DNA of 64,000 nt from Enterobacter chengduensis (lineage in GTDB: Bacteria; Pseudomonadota; Gammaproteobacteria; Enterobacterales; Enterobacteriaceae): NCBI RefSeq assembly GCF_001984825.2, contig NZ_CP043318.1:744001-808000 (forward strand). The letters run 5' to 3'. Both the position numbers and the translations under genes were made by a program. The first letter of the stretch is position 1, and each line of letters starts with the position of its first letter. Below the pieces are notes generated by a model. That model was not told the origin of the DNA, ran no database searches, and was given only the letters and a program-made list of their open reading frames with translations. Below, in pieces: positions 30,634 to 40,015 of this stretch.

Positions 30634-33041
30634 ACTCCTTCTGCTTTTTCGTAATACGCGTCTTTGTCTTTTTCCTCTTTCAGGGTGTAAGCGATCTGAC
30701 AGAGTCGGGTTAAATTGTCATCCACCACATAAAGCGCAGGCGAATTTGACGCATCGGGAATAAATACGCTGCCGTTATCCATCACGCTGACAATATAATT
30801 ACCGTCCCGATCCACCACGCTCAGTCCTTTTTCCAGCCAGGACCCGTTGGCGCGTTTGACGTCCAGCATGACGCGACGCGTATTCAGCACGTTGAAATCG
30901 ATCAGTGCAAAAGAGCCGTATGCGGCGGACACGGTTTGAATACCGTTCGATAAATCCATCCCTTGAGGAAGCGAGCTGGCATTGATCACAATTTGCGATT
31001 TTTGCCACTCCCGCAGTCCGGAGACCACGGCCTGGCCCCAGCGATCTGTCCAGACGGTTCCATCGGGGGTCGTGATTTCAATACCGCTTTCCGGTTCGCT
31101 TAACCTGGCAATGCCGAAGGTCTCTTTTACCGGGTAGGGCGAAAACGTGATGCCGTGACGATGCAGCGCCACCCCCCCGTTTAAGGATGCGCTGTAGTTA
31201 TGCTGGTTACCGTCATTCAGTCCGGCCGATAAACCGAGCTGCGTGTAGTGCAGATTGGTGGTGATATTGCCATTGAAGGCGTTACTCTTGTCCTGATTAT
31301 CGCGATCGGCAGAGACGTTGTAGCTAAGGTTTTGCCCAACAGAGCCGCTGTCCTGAATGCCATAGTTTTGCTTTTGTCCCTGAGCGCGCATGTAGGTACT
31401 GACGCGATCCTCGCCAAAAGGAACGATCAGGCTGACATAAAAGAGATCGTCATTGCGGCTGGTGCTGCTCTGGTTTTGGGTATCGCTATTGCTCATGGCA
31501 TGCTGCCAGTTAGCGGACAGCGAGGTACGCCCGAGGCTTTTACTCCATGAGGCCATCAGATAGCGTGAATCACCGCTGCTTTCATCACCGGAATTCACGC
31601 TGTATTGCATCGAGATCGCGCCAATGTACTCATTGTTCCAGGTGAGGCTGGCGTTCCAGTTATTTTCATAGGTTTGCGCTTCTTTATCCATGGCTTCCGT
31701 GAGCTCGCGGAAGCCGCCGCTAAACTGGGACGCGCTTGCCCCCAGCGTAAGCTGGGCGGGCAGCAAGATATTGCTGCTGAGTTCAGCCTTGCTGCCCTTC
31801 AGTGGATCGTAAAAGCGGGACTGGCTCAGTAAAAAGCTCGGCGAGATCGTCCAGTTTTCGTTGATGGAAACGTCGAGTTTGGCACCGGTAGCCTGATATT
31901 TTTCTGCCAGAACGCCGGCGGCTACGGCAGAGGTGTGCGTGTTAAGCAGGGTTCCGTCAGAGAGCGTAAATACCCACGGAGAGCTTGATACATCCCCGCT
32001 GTCGCGAACCTGTCCGAGAGCGAGGTTTAACCCTTCTGCACGGTTGCTCCCCTGTACGATGAGGGCGGAAGAGGGGACGGTGAAACGCGTAGTTGAACCG
32101 TCGGTTTCGACCACGCTGATATCAAGATCGACATTTCCGCGCACGACGGGCACGTCCGTCAGGGTGAAAGGGCCCGCGTTGACCAGGGAGGAGTAGATCA
32201 TCTGTCCCGACTGGCGAACCTCAACGCGAGCCTGATTGGTGCGGGCAATCCCCGACACCTCAGTGGCCTGAATATTGGGCTGAAGGCCGATTTCAGGCAT
32301 CAGCTGAAGACCGGTAATTTGCGCGCCGCTAAACAAGGCCGAGTTGACGTTGATCTGCCCAACCTGCGCCCGCATTTTTTGCTCTTCGAAAACATGTTCA
32401 GCGTAGGTGTAAAGGTTCTCCGTACTGCGAGTCCCATTGTCATCCGTCAAAATGTAATTGCTGCGCAGCGTCCAGTTCGCAAGGTTAATGCCTGCCCCTA
32501 AATTTCCCTGGGTATAACGACTGCTCCCGCCCGCGCCGTACTCGTTGTAATTGCTGAAGGCGCTATAGTTGATTAAGCCTGCAGCACCGCCGTGGGCGTA
32601 ATATTTCGCGGCATAAAATCCGTTGTCCATCGCCTCTGCGGGAACGAAAATCTCCAGCGATTCGGTGTTCGGTAAAAGGGTTACCGTCGCCGACGGGTAA
32701 TCTTTTAGCAGGTTATGACATTGCTCTTTTTCGCTGATATTTAGCGGTAGAAGACCCGCCGCGCGGATGAAGTCATCATCAATGCAAAGCTGGCCCTCCT
32801 CTCCGACCCGAATGGCCAGGCTTCCCTTTTCAACGCCGTTAATTTTGACCTGCACGGCATGCTGGCCGGGCAGATAGCGTTGTGCATCTGAGAAGTAATG
32901 GGCGAGGTTCGTACTGATACCCCGCGAGGCCAGGATATCGGTATCGAAATCCAGATCGGATGCATGCAGCGCCGACGAAGGCAGACAGGCGACCATCACT
33001 GCCGTTCGACGTATCCAGTTACGCAAAGAGAGCTCTATCAC
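30624..33041 (-). CDS. outer-membrane fimbrial usher
   Basis: The 805-residue usher (PapC/FimD family) that assembles and exports chaperone-bound subunits. A signal peptide of about 27 residues ends SSALHA. The N-terminal periplasmic domain has DLDFDTDILASRG. The beta-barrel and plug follow in the middle, with LPQGMDLSNGIQTVSAAYGS and DVKRANGSWLEKGLSVVDRDGNYIVSVMDNG near the C-terminal carboxy domain. No frameshift seen. The chaperone gene is 19 nt upstream and the minor-subunit gene overlaps its 3' end. Confidence 0.95.
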   Translation of the reverse strand: MIELSLRNWIRRTAVMVACLPSSALHASDLDFDTDILASRGISTNLAHYFSDAQRYLPGQHAVQVKINGVEKGSLAIRVGEEGQLCIDDDFIRAAGLLPLNISEKEQCHNLLKDYPSATVTLLPNTESLEIFVPAEAMDNGFYAAKYYAHGGAAGLINYSAFSNYNEYGAGGSSRYTQGNLGAGINLANWTLRSNYILTDDNGTRSTENLYTYAEHVFEEQKMRAQVGQINVNSALFSGAQITGLQLMPEIGLQPNIQATEVSGIARTNQARVEVRQSGQMIYSSLVNAGPFTLTDVPVVRGNVDLDISVVETDGSTTRFTVPSSALIVQGSNRAEGLNLALGQVRDSGDVSSSPWVFTLSDGTLLNTHTSAVAAGVLAEKYQATGAKLDVSINENWTISPSFLLSQSRFYDPLKGSKAELSSNILLPAQLTLGASASQFSGGFRELTEAMDKEAQTYENNWNASLTWNNEYIGAISMQYSVNSGDESSGDSRYLMASWSKSLGRTSLSANWQHAMSNSDTQNQSSTSRNDDLFYVSLIVPFGEDRVSTYMRAQGQKQNYGIQDSGSVGQNLSYNVSADRDNQDKSNAFNGNITTNLHYTQLGLSAGLNDGNQHNYSASLNGGVALHRHGITFSPYPVKETFGIARLSEPESGIEITTPDGTVWTDRWGQAVVSGLREWQKSQIVINASSLPQGMDLSNGIQTVSAAYGSFALIDFNVLNTRRVMLDVKRANGSWLEKGLSVVDRDGNYIVSVMDNGSVFIPDASNSPALYVVDDNLTRLCQIAYTLKEEKDKDAYYEKAEGVCQ

Positions 33042-33060
33042 CGAAAGTATTCCTGTGATA

Positions 33061-33762
33061 TCAGCGAGTAAGCGCGGCGGTGTATTTGTCTACTTCAATC
33101 CCGTAGCGGCTGGCAGGACTGAACTCAACGGCATTGTCGGTGCTACCGATCGGTGAACGTGTCTGCACCTTCATGGTTTCACCCGGAAGGATAAAGGTTT
33201 TATTAACCAGACCTTCGGTGCGAGAAGGCAGCAGCGTCACCGACGTGGAAAAACGGACGACATAAGCCGAGGTATTGCGGACCTGGACCTCTTTCCCCTG
33301 TACTGACCAGGTCAGTAATTTCCATGCATCCGTGACAACAGGCAGATTTTTAGGGTGGATCAATACCGGTAAATCCTGACGCAGGTTGATACCGACTTTG
33401 ACGTTCTTATCTTTGGTTTTAGGCGGAATACCCTCAAAGATTACGCGTTTGTAATGCTCCACGGTCAGCGGTTCTTTTGTTTCAAGAATAAAACGTACCT
33501 GCTGCTCCTGCCCCGGCTCAAGGCGTACCACCGGTTGAGTGACGTTAAGCTTGACCCCGTTTTCCCCTTCGATGTCGTTAATGGAGGTATAAAGCAGGGT
33601 GGGAATGGAGTCGGTGTTTTTCACGCTCATGACACCGCCGCGGTTGGCTTCATCAATCATCAGCAGCGTGGTTTCTGGCACCATCCCTGCGGCATGGACT
33701 GTCGCTGGAAGGGTAAGAAAAAGAGCGGAGACCAAAGCAGAAGCTTTCACAATTCTTTCCAT
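33061..33762 (-). CDS. periplasmic fimbrial chaperone
   Basis: The 233-residue PapD-type chaperone. Signal peptide ends TVHA. Its two immunoglobulin-like domains include the N-terminal LLMIDEANRGGVMSVKNTDSIPTLLYTSI, the conserved FEGIPPK segment and the IGINLRQDLPVLIHP strand. It donates a strand to subunits during folding. It lies 19 nt upstream of the usher gene. Confidence 0.94.
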   Translation of the reverse strand: MERIVKASALVSALFLTLPATVHAAGMVPETTLLMIDEANRGGVMSVKNTDSIPTLLYTSINDIEGENGVKLNVTQPVVRLEPGQEQQVRFILETKEPLTVEHYKRVIFEGIPPKTKDKNVKVGINLRQDLPVLIHPKNLPVVTDAWKLLTWSVQGKEVQVRNTSAYVVRFSTSVTLLPSRTEGLVNKTFILPGETMKVQTRSPIGSTDNAVEFSPASRYGIEVDKYTAALTR

Positions 33763-33787
33763 GAATATTTATATTTAACAGTGGGTT

Positions 33788-33815
33788 AAAAACTCCCCAC
33801 CTGCATGGGGAGTTT
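33788..33815 (-). terminator. terminator between pilin-like gene and chaperone
   Basis: On the minus strand AAACTCCCCA, a six-base loop and TGGGGAGTTTTT, an intrinsic terminator form with five Ts. It sits between the DUF1120 gene at 33833 and the chaperone gene, so it would reduce read-through from the subunit gene into assembly genes. Confidence 0.8.
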
Positions 33816-33832
33816 GGCGTCGCGAATGCGGG

Positions 33833-34549
33833 TTACAGATAAACCAGCGTGATTGTGGACTGACCGTCCAGGTCGGTTCTGTCAGTCAGGGTCAGGTTTT
33901 TGCTTGGCGCAATTGCCAGCGCGATTTTCAGAGGGAAGGCCGCAGTCGTGAAGGCCAGTGGAGCGCGTTCGCCGGTTTTGGCAACGGTCAGCACGTCTGT
34001 ACCGTCGTTAGTGAGGATGCCGGTAGCCCAGAGGTTGATCCAACTTCTGCTGCTGATGGTGCCCCCGGTATACATGGTTGCAGCGATAGGCTGAACGGTT
34101 GCGCCATCCGCGGTGACCGCGTTCATATAAGTTGCAACCGAGTAGGCGCCGATGTTTTCGCCAGCGCTGGTTTTACCTACACCGTTGAGCTGGTAATCGC
34201 CGTATGCCGCCGAGCCGCTTGCGGTTCCGTTATCCACGTGAAACTCGCTTGATGATTTATGCGCACCCGCGTTGGAGTCTCTGCGGTCATCGGTAATTGT
34301 CCAGCCAACACGCGTTGCGGACTGGCATTTGATGGTCAGAGTGACATCTTTATGCCCGGCCTGATAGGCCACGGCGGAGGAGAGTGAGTCCAGACCCACT
34401 TCGCCAAAATCGGCCACGCCGCCATTGCTAATTTCAGGAACGCAGCCCGCGCTGGTCAGCGTACCGTGGACTTTTAACATTGCCGTCGGTTCTGCATAAA
34501 CTGCGGTCGCCGCCATCATCAGAACGGAGGCGAGAAGGCACTTTTTCAT
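33833..34549 (-). CDS. DUF1120 pilin-like protein, second paralogue
   Basis: The 238-residue precursor with a 19-residue signal peptide (MKKCLLASVLMMAATAVYA). It has the DUF1120 signature GCVPEISNGGVADFGEVGLDSL, then TIKCQSATRVGWTITDDRRDSN, and the terminal LDGQSTITLVYL. It is more like the other two paralogues at both ends than in the middle. Preceded by the shared leader ending AAGGAATAACA before the ATG, and followed by an intrinsic terminator. Confidence 0.85.
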   Translation of the reverse strand: MKKCLLASVLMMAATAVYAEPTAMLKVHGTLTSAGCVPEISNGGVADFGEVGLDSLSSAVAYQAGHKDVTLTIKCQSATRVGWTITDDRRDSNAGAHKSSSEFHVDNGTASGSAAYGDYQLNGVGKTSAGENIGAYSVATYMNAVTADGATVQPIAATMYTGGTISSRSWINLWATGILTNDGTDVLTVAKTGERAPLAFTTAAFPLKIALAIAPSKNLTLTDRTDLDGQSTITLVYL

Positions 34550-34743
34550 TGTTATTCCTTAACCATAGAAAGAGATAATTCAGATATTTTCGGTTTAAAT
34601 GAATCTTGCCAATAGATAATTTTTGGCGTAGGACTCGGGGCCGATTCTATTAACGAATCAACGCATTAAGTAGTTAGTTTTTCTTACGACAATATTGAGA
34701 TTTAATAATGTCGATTACACATTTCTGAACGTATGTTTCAGGG

Positions 34744-34768
34744 AAAAACGGCGGATAAATCCGCCGTT
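34744..34768 (-). terminator. terminator after first DUF1120 gene
   Basis: On the minus strand AACGGCGGAT, TT and ATCCGCCGTTTTT; five Ts follow the stem. It lies about 20 nt after the stop of the 34789-35499 gene. Confidence 0.85.
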
Positions 34769-34788
34769 GAGTAATACATTTATATCTA

Positions 34789-35499
34789 TTACAGATAAAC
34801 CAGAGTGATGGTGGTTTCGCCGCTCAGCTGTGCTTCGTCTGTGGTGGACAGACGGTTGGTGTTAACAATTGCCAGAGAAACTTTGAACGGGAAAACAACG
34901 TTGGTGATGGCCAGCGGTGCGGTATAACCCGGTCTGGTCGCGGTCATGATCTCGGCGTTACCGTTGGCAATCACGCCGGTGCCCAGGTTACGCCACAGAT
35001 ATTCGCCTTTGCTGTTGACGAAGTTTGGCGCAAAAATAGCCTGAGCAGGAATGCCGTTAGCGGTGATTTCATTGACGCGGGTGCTGATCGCATAGGCGCC
35101 AATTTTATCGCCAGCCGCGGTGGTGCCTACGCCGTAGGTGGTACCTGCACCGTAAACATCCCCACCGGTATCAGTCGCGTCGCGAATGTAAAACTCGCTG
35201 GAGCTCAGGTTGTTCGCCGCATTGGAATCTTCTTTGTTATCGGCAATACTCCAGGCCACTTTGGTCGCTGACGGGCAGTTGATGGTCAGGGACATTTCCT
35301 TATGGCCCATCTGGTTGGTCTGGGTTGGCGAAAGCTGATCCAGCGCGATAGTGCCAAAATCAATCGATCCGCCGTTGCTTAATTCCGGCGTGCAGGATGC
35401 ATGGTTCATCTTGCCCTGAACTTTCATTACGATGCTGCCGTCTGCGAAGGCAGCCGAAGAGGTCATCGCAATCAGCGTTGCGAGAAGAAGCTTTTTCAT
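34789..35499 (-). CDS. DUF1120 pilin-like protein, first paralogue
   Basis: The 236-residue precursor. A 19-residue signal peptide (MKKLLLATLIAMTSSAAFA) is followed by SCTPELSNGGSIDFGTIALDQLS and LTINCPSATKVAWSIADNKEDSN, and the C-terminus LSGETTITLVYL. It is promoter-proximal in the fimbrial cluster and followed by its own terminator, which is how a major subunit gene would be arranged. The upstream 234-bp gap to lplA is AT-rich and likely holds its promoter. Confidence 0.85.
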   Translation of the reverse strand: MKKLLLATLIAMTSSAAFADGSIVMKVQGKMNHASCTPELSNGGSIDFGTIALDQLSPTQTNQMGHKEMSLTINCPSATKVAWSIADNKEDSNAANNLSSSEFYIRDATDTGGDVYGAGTTYGVGTTAAGDKIGAYAISTRVNEITANGIPAQAIFAPNFVNSKGEYLWRNLGTGVIANGNAEIMTATRPGYTAPLAITNVVFPFKVSLAIVNTNRLSTTDEAQLSGETTITLVYL

Positions 35500-35733
35500 T
35501 GTTATTCCTTAACCATTAATAAATGAAATGAATAAAATATTGTGAAGTCATTAACTTGCTGAAATGCAAGTGCAGGGATTCTATTAATGGTTATCGTTAT
35601 TACTGTAATGAGTATTTCTAATCTCTGAATTGAGTTTTATTAAAATGTGTAAATACATTCATTGGTGTATTTACACATTTCAGCAGACTGAGAGCCGAAT
35701 AAACTATTTCCCCTTATTAATCTGGGGCGATGA

Positions 35734-36750
35734 TTATTTTGTCGATCGGGCGATCCACGCCGATAATTCACGCAATTCCCGCGCTTGTTCAGGGAAACGG
35801 TCCAGCAACGTCTCACACGCCTGTTGCAAAATATCGGAGCGATAGACGCAGCCCTGCAGGCGTGACGCCAACGCTTCCAGCGGTGCCGGGTTGAGACTAT
35901 CCGTAAAAATTTGCGTGCGGGTGATATGCCCTTTCTCCACGTCAAAGTGCAGCTCCACGCCGCCCCAGGTAAAACGCTCGTCCAGCAGATGAGAAAACGC
36001 CGGAGCCTGACCGAAGTTCCACTCCCAGCTGCTCTGGCGGGCGAAGGTTTCCGCAAAGTTGGGCAGGTCCGGGGTTTGGTCAGGGGAGATGACTTCTGCT
36101 TCCACGCGCTCGCCGTAATGTGCAAAGAAAGCATCACGGATGGCATCGCAGATCTGCTCGTGAGTAATCCCCGGCAGCAGCTCCACCAGATTTGCCACGC
36201 GTCCGCGTACGGAGGTAATGCCCTTAGCCTGGAGCTTTTTCTTATCGGGATTCAGGTAGTTCGCCAGACGGCTCAGATCGGCGTTCAGCAGCAGGGTACC
36301 GTGATGGAATCCGCGATCCATCGTTTCGCGATAGGCGGAGCCGGAGACCTTCCGGTCGCCCTCGGGGGTTTTCACCACCAGATCGTTACGTCCGGACGCT
36401 TCTGCCGTCACGCCGAGCGAATTCAGCGCGTTGAGCACAATTGAGGTGGAGATGGTTTTGTCGTATTCCGGTTTGCCTGCCATAAAGGTAAAGCAGGTAT
36501 TGCCCAGATCGTGAAATACCGCGCCGCCGCCGCTGCTCCGGCGCGCGAGGCGGACGTTGTCCTCCTCCATGCGCCGCGTATTGCACTCTTTCCACGGGTT
36601 TTGCGCGCGGCCAATCACCACCGTATCGGCGTTACGCCAGAGAAAGAGGACGCGCTGGGTGGCGGGCATCTGGCGGAAAATGCACTCTTCTACCGCGAGA
36701 TTAAACCAGGGATCGTAAGAGTCAGAGATAAGCAGGCGTAACGTCGTCAT
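35734..36750 (-). CDS. lplA: lipoate-protein ligase A
   Basis: Activates free lipoate with ATP and attaches it to E2 and GcvH lysines. 338 aa. Conserved motifs: [15 protein letters not shown], the Lys in [10 protein letters not shown], and [10 protein letters not shown]. The C-terminal accessory domain is present. Minus-strand, next to ytjB on the same strand, with 39 bp between. Confidence 0.96.
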   Translation of the reverse strand: MTTLRLLISDSYDPWFNLAVEECIFRQMPATQRVLFLWRNADTVVIGRAQNPWKECNTRRMEEDNVRLARRSSGGGAVFHDLGNTCFTFMAGKPEYDKTISTSIVLNALNSLGVTAEASGRNDLVVKTPEGDRKVSGSAYRETMDRGFHHGTLLLNADLSRLANYLNPDKKKLQAKGITSVRGRVANLVELLPGITHEQICDAIRDAFFAHYGERVEAEVISPDQTPDLPNFAETFARQSSWEWNFGQAPAFSHLLDERFTWGGVELHFDVEKGHITRTQIFTDSLNPAPLEALASRLQGCVYRSDILQQACETLLDRFPEQARELRELSAWIARSTK

Positions 36751-36789
36751 GGCAAAGTTCCTTTTCCGAATCGTTCGCCTACTTTATCA

Positions 36790-37434
36790 CTATTCTTTCT
36801 TCTCGCTTTCTTCGTCTTCCGGGACCGACCGGCTGGCGGTCAGCAGGAACGGGGATTGCTGCCAGCGCGAGCGCTTGCCGCGAAGCAGGGTGCGCGCCAG
36901 CACCACGCCGATGGCGAGCGAAAGCAGCAGCATCAGGCGCAGAATGTTGGTGGTATTATCAACCTGTTTGGCCTCGGTTGGCAGGGTGTGGGTATCGAGG
37001 GTGAGGCGCAGATAGCCCAGCGGGCCATTTTTACCCTGAATAGGTTCGACGATCTGCTGGTTAAAATAGCCGCCGGCTTTTTTGCCGTCCAGCGCCAGCC
37101 TGTCGCGCACGTCGACGTGCTCCCCCGCGCGGGCAATCAGGTTACCTTGCTCATCATAGACGCCGGCATCAAGTATGCGGCTGTTCTCCGTAAGCAGGCG
37201 TAAAACCTGGCCTATACGCTTATCGTCCGGCGTTTCGGTACGCATGGACGGCGCGACGTTGAGCGTCACCTGGCGTGCCAGCGTGCGGGCCAGCTCTTCA
37301 AACTGCGGGTTGCGTTGCCGTTGGTGATTCTGGCTAAACCACGATGCCCCTTGCATCAGCACCACTAATAGTGCGAGACAGGAAAGGACAATCACGGCGC
37401 GATGGAGCCGGAATTTCAGTTTTGCGCGAGCCAT
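36790..37434 (-). CDS. ytjB: YtjB, SMP-family membrane protein
   Basis: The 214-residue inner-membrane protein nearly identical to E. coli YtjB. A transmembrane helix lies near residues 13-33 (AVIVLSCLALLVVLMQGAS) and a second near 165-185 (ILRLMLLLSLAIGVVLA), with a periplasmic domain between and a charged tail (EDEESEKKE). Function unknown. Divergent from serB; its start is 117 bp from that of serB. Confidence 0.9.
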   Translation of the reverse strand: MARAKLKFRLHRAVIVLSCLALLVVLMQGASWFSQNHQRQRNPQFEELARTLARQVTLNVAPSMRTETPDDKRIGQVLRLLTENSRILDAGVYDEQGNLIARAGEHVDVRDRLALDGKKAGGYFNQQIVEPIQGKNGPLGYLRLTLDTHTLPTEAKQVDNTTNILRLMLLLSLAIGVVLARTLLRGKRSRWQQSPFLLTASRSVPEDEESEKKE

Positions 37435-37551
37435 ATTCCACCTGCTGAAAATTTACGGCTTAATGTTGCCAGAAGTGATGGTTACAGGGTAGCCTCATGC
37501 GTTATTTTCCCTCTGCAACCTTCCGGCGCGAACGAAATTACAGGAGCTTTA

Positions 37552-38520
37552 ATGCCGAACATTACCTGGTGTGACCTGCCAACGGATGTCTCTTTATGGC
37601 CAGGATTGCCGCTCTCGTTAAGTGGCGATGAGGTGATGCCTCTGGATTACCACGCCGGTCGTAGCGGCTGGCTCCTCTACGGACGCGGCCTGGATAAGCA
37701 ACGCCTGACCCAGTATCAAAGCAAGCTGGGCGCGGCGATGGTCATCGTCGCCGCCTGGTGCGTGGAAGACTATCAGGTTATCCGCCTGGCGGGCTCCCTG
37801 ACGCAGCGCGCCACGCGCCTGGCGCATGACGCCGGGCTGGACGTTGCGCCGCTGGGGAAAATTCCGCACCTGAAAACGCCGGGCCTGCTGGTGATGGACA
37901 TGGACTCAACCGCCATTCAGATCGAGTGTATTGACGAGATTGCGAAACTGGCGGGCAGCGGCGAGCTGGTGGCGGAAGTCACCGAGCGTGCGATGCGCGG
38001 CGAGCTGGACTTCACCGCCAGCCTGAGACAGCGCGTAGCGACCCTGAAAGGGGCCGATGCCAACATTCTGCGCCAGGTGCGCGACGTGCTGCCGCTGATG
38101 CCAGGGCTGACGCAGCTGGTGCTAAAGCTGCAGTCCCTCGGCTGGAAGGTGGCGATCGCCTCCGGCGGCTTCACCTTCTTCGCGGATTATCTGCGCGAGA
38201 AACTGCATCTGACTACCGTGGTCGCCAACGAGCTGGAGATCATGGACGGCAAGCTGACCGGACAGGTGATTGGCGACATCGTTGATGCCCAGTACAAAGC
38301 CAATACGCTGACCCGTCTGGCAGAAAAATATGAAATCCCGGTCGTGCAGACCGTCGCCATCGGGGACGGCGCGAACGATCTGCCGATGATCAAAGTAGCC
38401 GGGCTGGGCATTGCCTACCACGCTAAGCCAAAAGTGAATGAAAAGACGGAAGTGACTATCCGTCACGCTGACCTGATGGGGGTGTTCTGCATTCTCTCCG
38501 GCAGCCTTAATCAGAAATAA
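37552..38520 (+). CDS. serB: phosphoserine phosphatase SerB
   Basis: Last step of serine biosynthesis. 322 aa from MPNITWCDLPTDVSLWP; CAGGAG 5 nt upstream decides the start. HAD motifs are DMDSTAIQIE (I, catalytic Asp), ASGGFTFF (II) and GDGANDLPM (IV). The regulatory N-terminal domain of about 100 residues is present. radA follows 74 bp downstream. Confidence 0.97.
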   Translation: MPNITWCDLPTDVSLWPGLPLSLSGDEVMPLDYHAGRSGWLLYGRGLDKQRLTQYQSKLGAAMVIVAAWCVEDYQVIRLAGSLTQRATRLAHDAGLDVAPLGKIPHLKTPGLLVMDMDSTAIQIECIDEIAKLAGSGELVAEVTERAMRGELDFTASLRQRVATLKGADANILRQVRDVLPLMPGLTQLVLKLQSLGWKVAIASGGFTFFADYLREKLHLTTVVANELEIMDGKLTGQVIGDIVDAQYKANTLTRLAEKYEIPVVQTVAIGDGANDLPMIKVAGLGIAYHAKPKVNEKTEVTIRHADLMGVFCILSGSLNQK

Positions 38521-38534
38521 CGGTCTGCCTTGTC

Positions 38535-38562
38535 GCCCGGGTAAGCGTAAGCGGCACCCGGC
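38535..38562. repeat. REP-like palindrome between serB and radA
   Basis: GCCCGGGTAAGCG and GCGGCACCCGGC arms form an imperfect palindrome. Confidence 0.65.
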
Positions 38563-38594
38563 ACGCAGGCCGCACAGAAATAACGAGGTAAACC

Positions 38595-39980
38595 GTGGCG
38601 AAAGCTCCAAAACGCGCATTTGTCTGTAATGAATGTGGTGCGGACTATCCGCGCTGGCAGGGGCAATGCAGCGCCTGTCATGCCTGGAACACCATCACCG
38701 AAGTGCGTGGCGTGGCGGCTTCGCCGAGCGTGGCCCGTAATGAACGCCTGAGCGGCTATGCCGGTAACGCGGGCGTGGCGAAGGTGCAAAAGCTTTCAGA
38801 CATCAGCCTTGAAGAGCTGCCGCGCTTCTCCACCGGGTTCAAAGAGTTTGACCGCGTGCTCGGCGGCGGCGTGGTGCCGGGCAGCGCGATCCTGATCGGC
38901 GGTAACCCGGGGGCGGGTAAATCGACCCTGCTGCTGCAAACGCTCTGCAGGCTCGCTGAACAGATGAAAACCCTGTACGTCACGGGCGAAGAATCACTCC
39001 AGCAGGTGGCGATGCGCGCGCACCGCCTGGGCCTGCCGACCGGCAACCTGAACATGCTCTCCGAAACCAGCATCGAGCAGATCTGCATGATTGCCGAAGA
39101 AGAGCAGCCGAAGCTGATGGTGATCGACTCCATCCAGGTGATGCACATGGCGGACATCCAGTCCTCGCCGGGCAGCGTTGCGCAGGTGCGTGAAACCGCG
39201 GCCTACCTGACGCGCTTTGCCAAAACGCGCGGCGTGGCGATTGTGATGGTCGGCCACGTCACCAAAGACGGCTCGCTGGCGGGGCCGAAGGTGCTGGAAC
39301 ACTGTATCGACTGCTCCGTGATGCTCGACGGCGACGCGGACTCGCGCTTCCGCACCCTGCGCAGCCATAAAAACCGTTTTGGTGCGGTGAATGAGCTGGG
39401 CGTTTTCGCCATGACCGAGCAGGGGCTACGCGAAGTCAGCAATCCGTCGGCCATCTTCCTGAGCCGTGGCGATGAGATCACCTCCGGCAGTTCGGTGATG
39501 GTGCTGTGGGAAGGGACGCGCCCCCTGCTTGTCGAAATTCAGGCGCTGGTGGACGTGTCGATGATGGGCAACCCGCGGCGCGTGGCGGTCGGTCTGGAAC
39601 AGAACCGGCTGGCAATCCTGCTGGCGGTGCTGCACCGCCACGGCGGGCTGCAGATGGCGGATCAGGACGTCTTCGTGAACGTGGTCGGCGGCGTCAAGGT
39701 CACCGAGACCAGCGCAGACCTGGCGCTGCTGCTGGCGATGGTCTCCAGCCTGCGCGACAGGCCGCTGCCGCAGGATCTGGTCGTCTTCGGCGAAGTGGGG
39801 CTGGCCGGGGAGATCCGTCCGGTGCCGAGCGGGCAGGAGCGTATCTCCGAGGCGGCAAAACACGGCTTCCGTCGGGCGATCGTGCCCGCGGCCAACGTGC
39901 CGAAAAAAATCCCGGAAGGGATGCAGGTTTTCGGCGTGAAGAAACTCGCTGATGCGTTAAATGTCTTTGACGACTTATAA
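38595..39980 (+). CDS. radA: DNA repair protein RadA
   Basis: RecA-like ATPase that promotes branch migration and processing in recombination. 461 aa (E. coli 460). GTG start. Zinc finger C11xxC14 ... C25xxC28; Walker A GGNPGAGKST; the family-specific KNRFG motif; and a C-terminal Lon-protease-like domain. nadR follows 35 bp downstream, so the two may be co-transcribed, as in E. coli. Confidence 0.97.
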   Translation: MAKAPKRAFVCNECGADYPRWQGQCSACHAWNTITEVRGVAASPSVARNERLSGYAGNAGVAKVQKLSDISLEELPRFSTGFKEFDRVLGGGVVPGSAILIGGNPGAGKSTLLLQTLCRLAEQMKTLYVTGEESLQQVAMRAHRLGLPTGNLNMLSETSIEQICMIAEEEQPKLMVIDSIQVMHMADIQSSPGSVAQVRETAAYLTRFAKTRGVAIVMVGHVTKDGSLAGPKVLEHCIDCSVMLDGDADSRFRTLRSHKNRFGAVNELGVFAMTEQGLREVSNPSAIFLSRGDEITSGSSVMVLWEGTRPLLVEIQALVDVSMMGNPRRVAVGLEQNRLAILLAVLHRHGGLQMADQDVFVNVVGGVKVTETSADLALLLAMVSSLRDRPLPQDLVVFGEVGLAGEIRPVPSGQERISEAAKHGFRRAIVPAANVPKKIPEGMQVFGVKKLADALNVFDDL

Positions 39981-40015
39981 TTACGTATTCGATTTTGCAG
40001 GAGGCACCGTAATTT

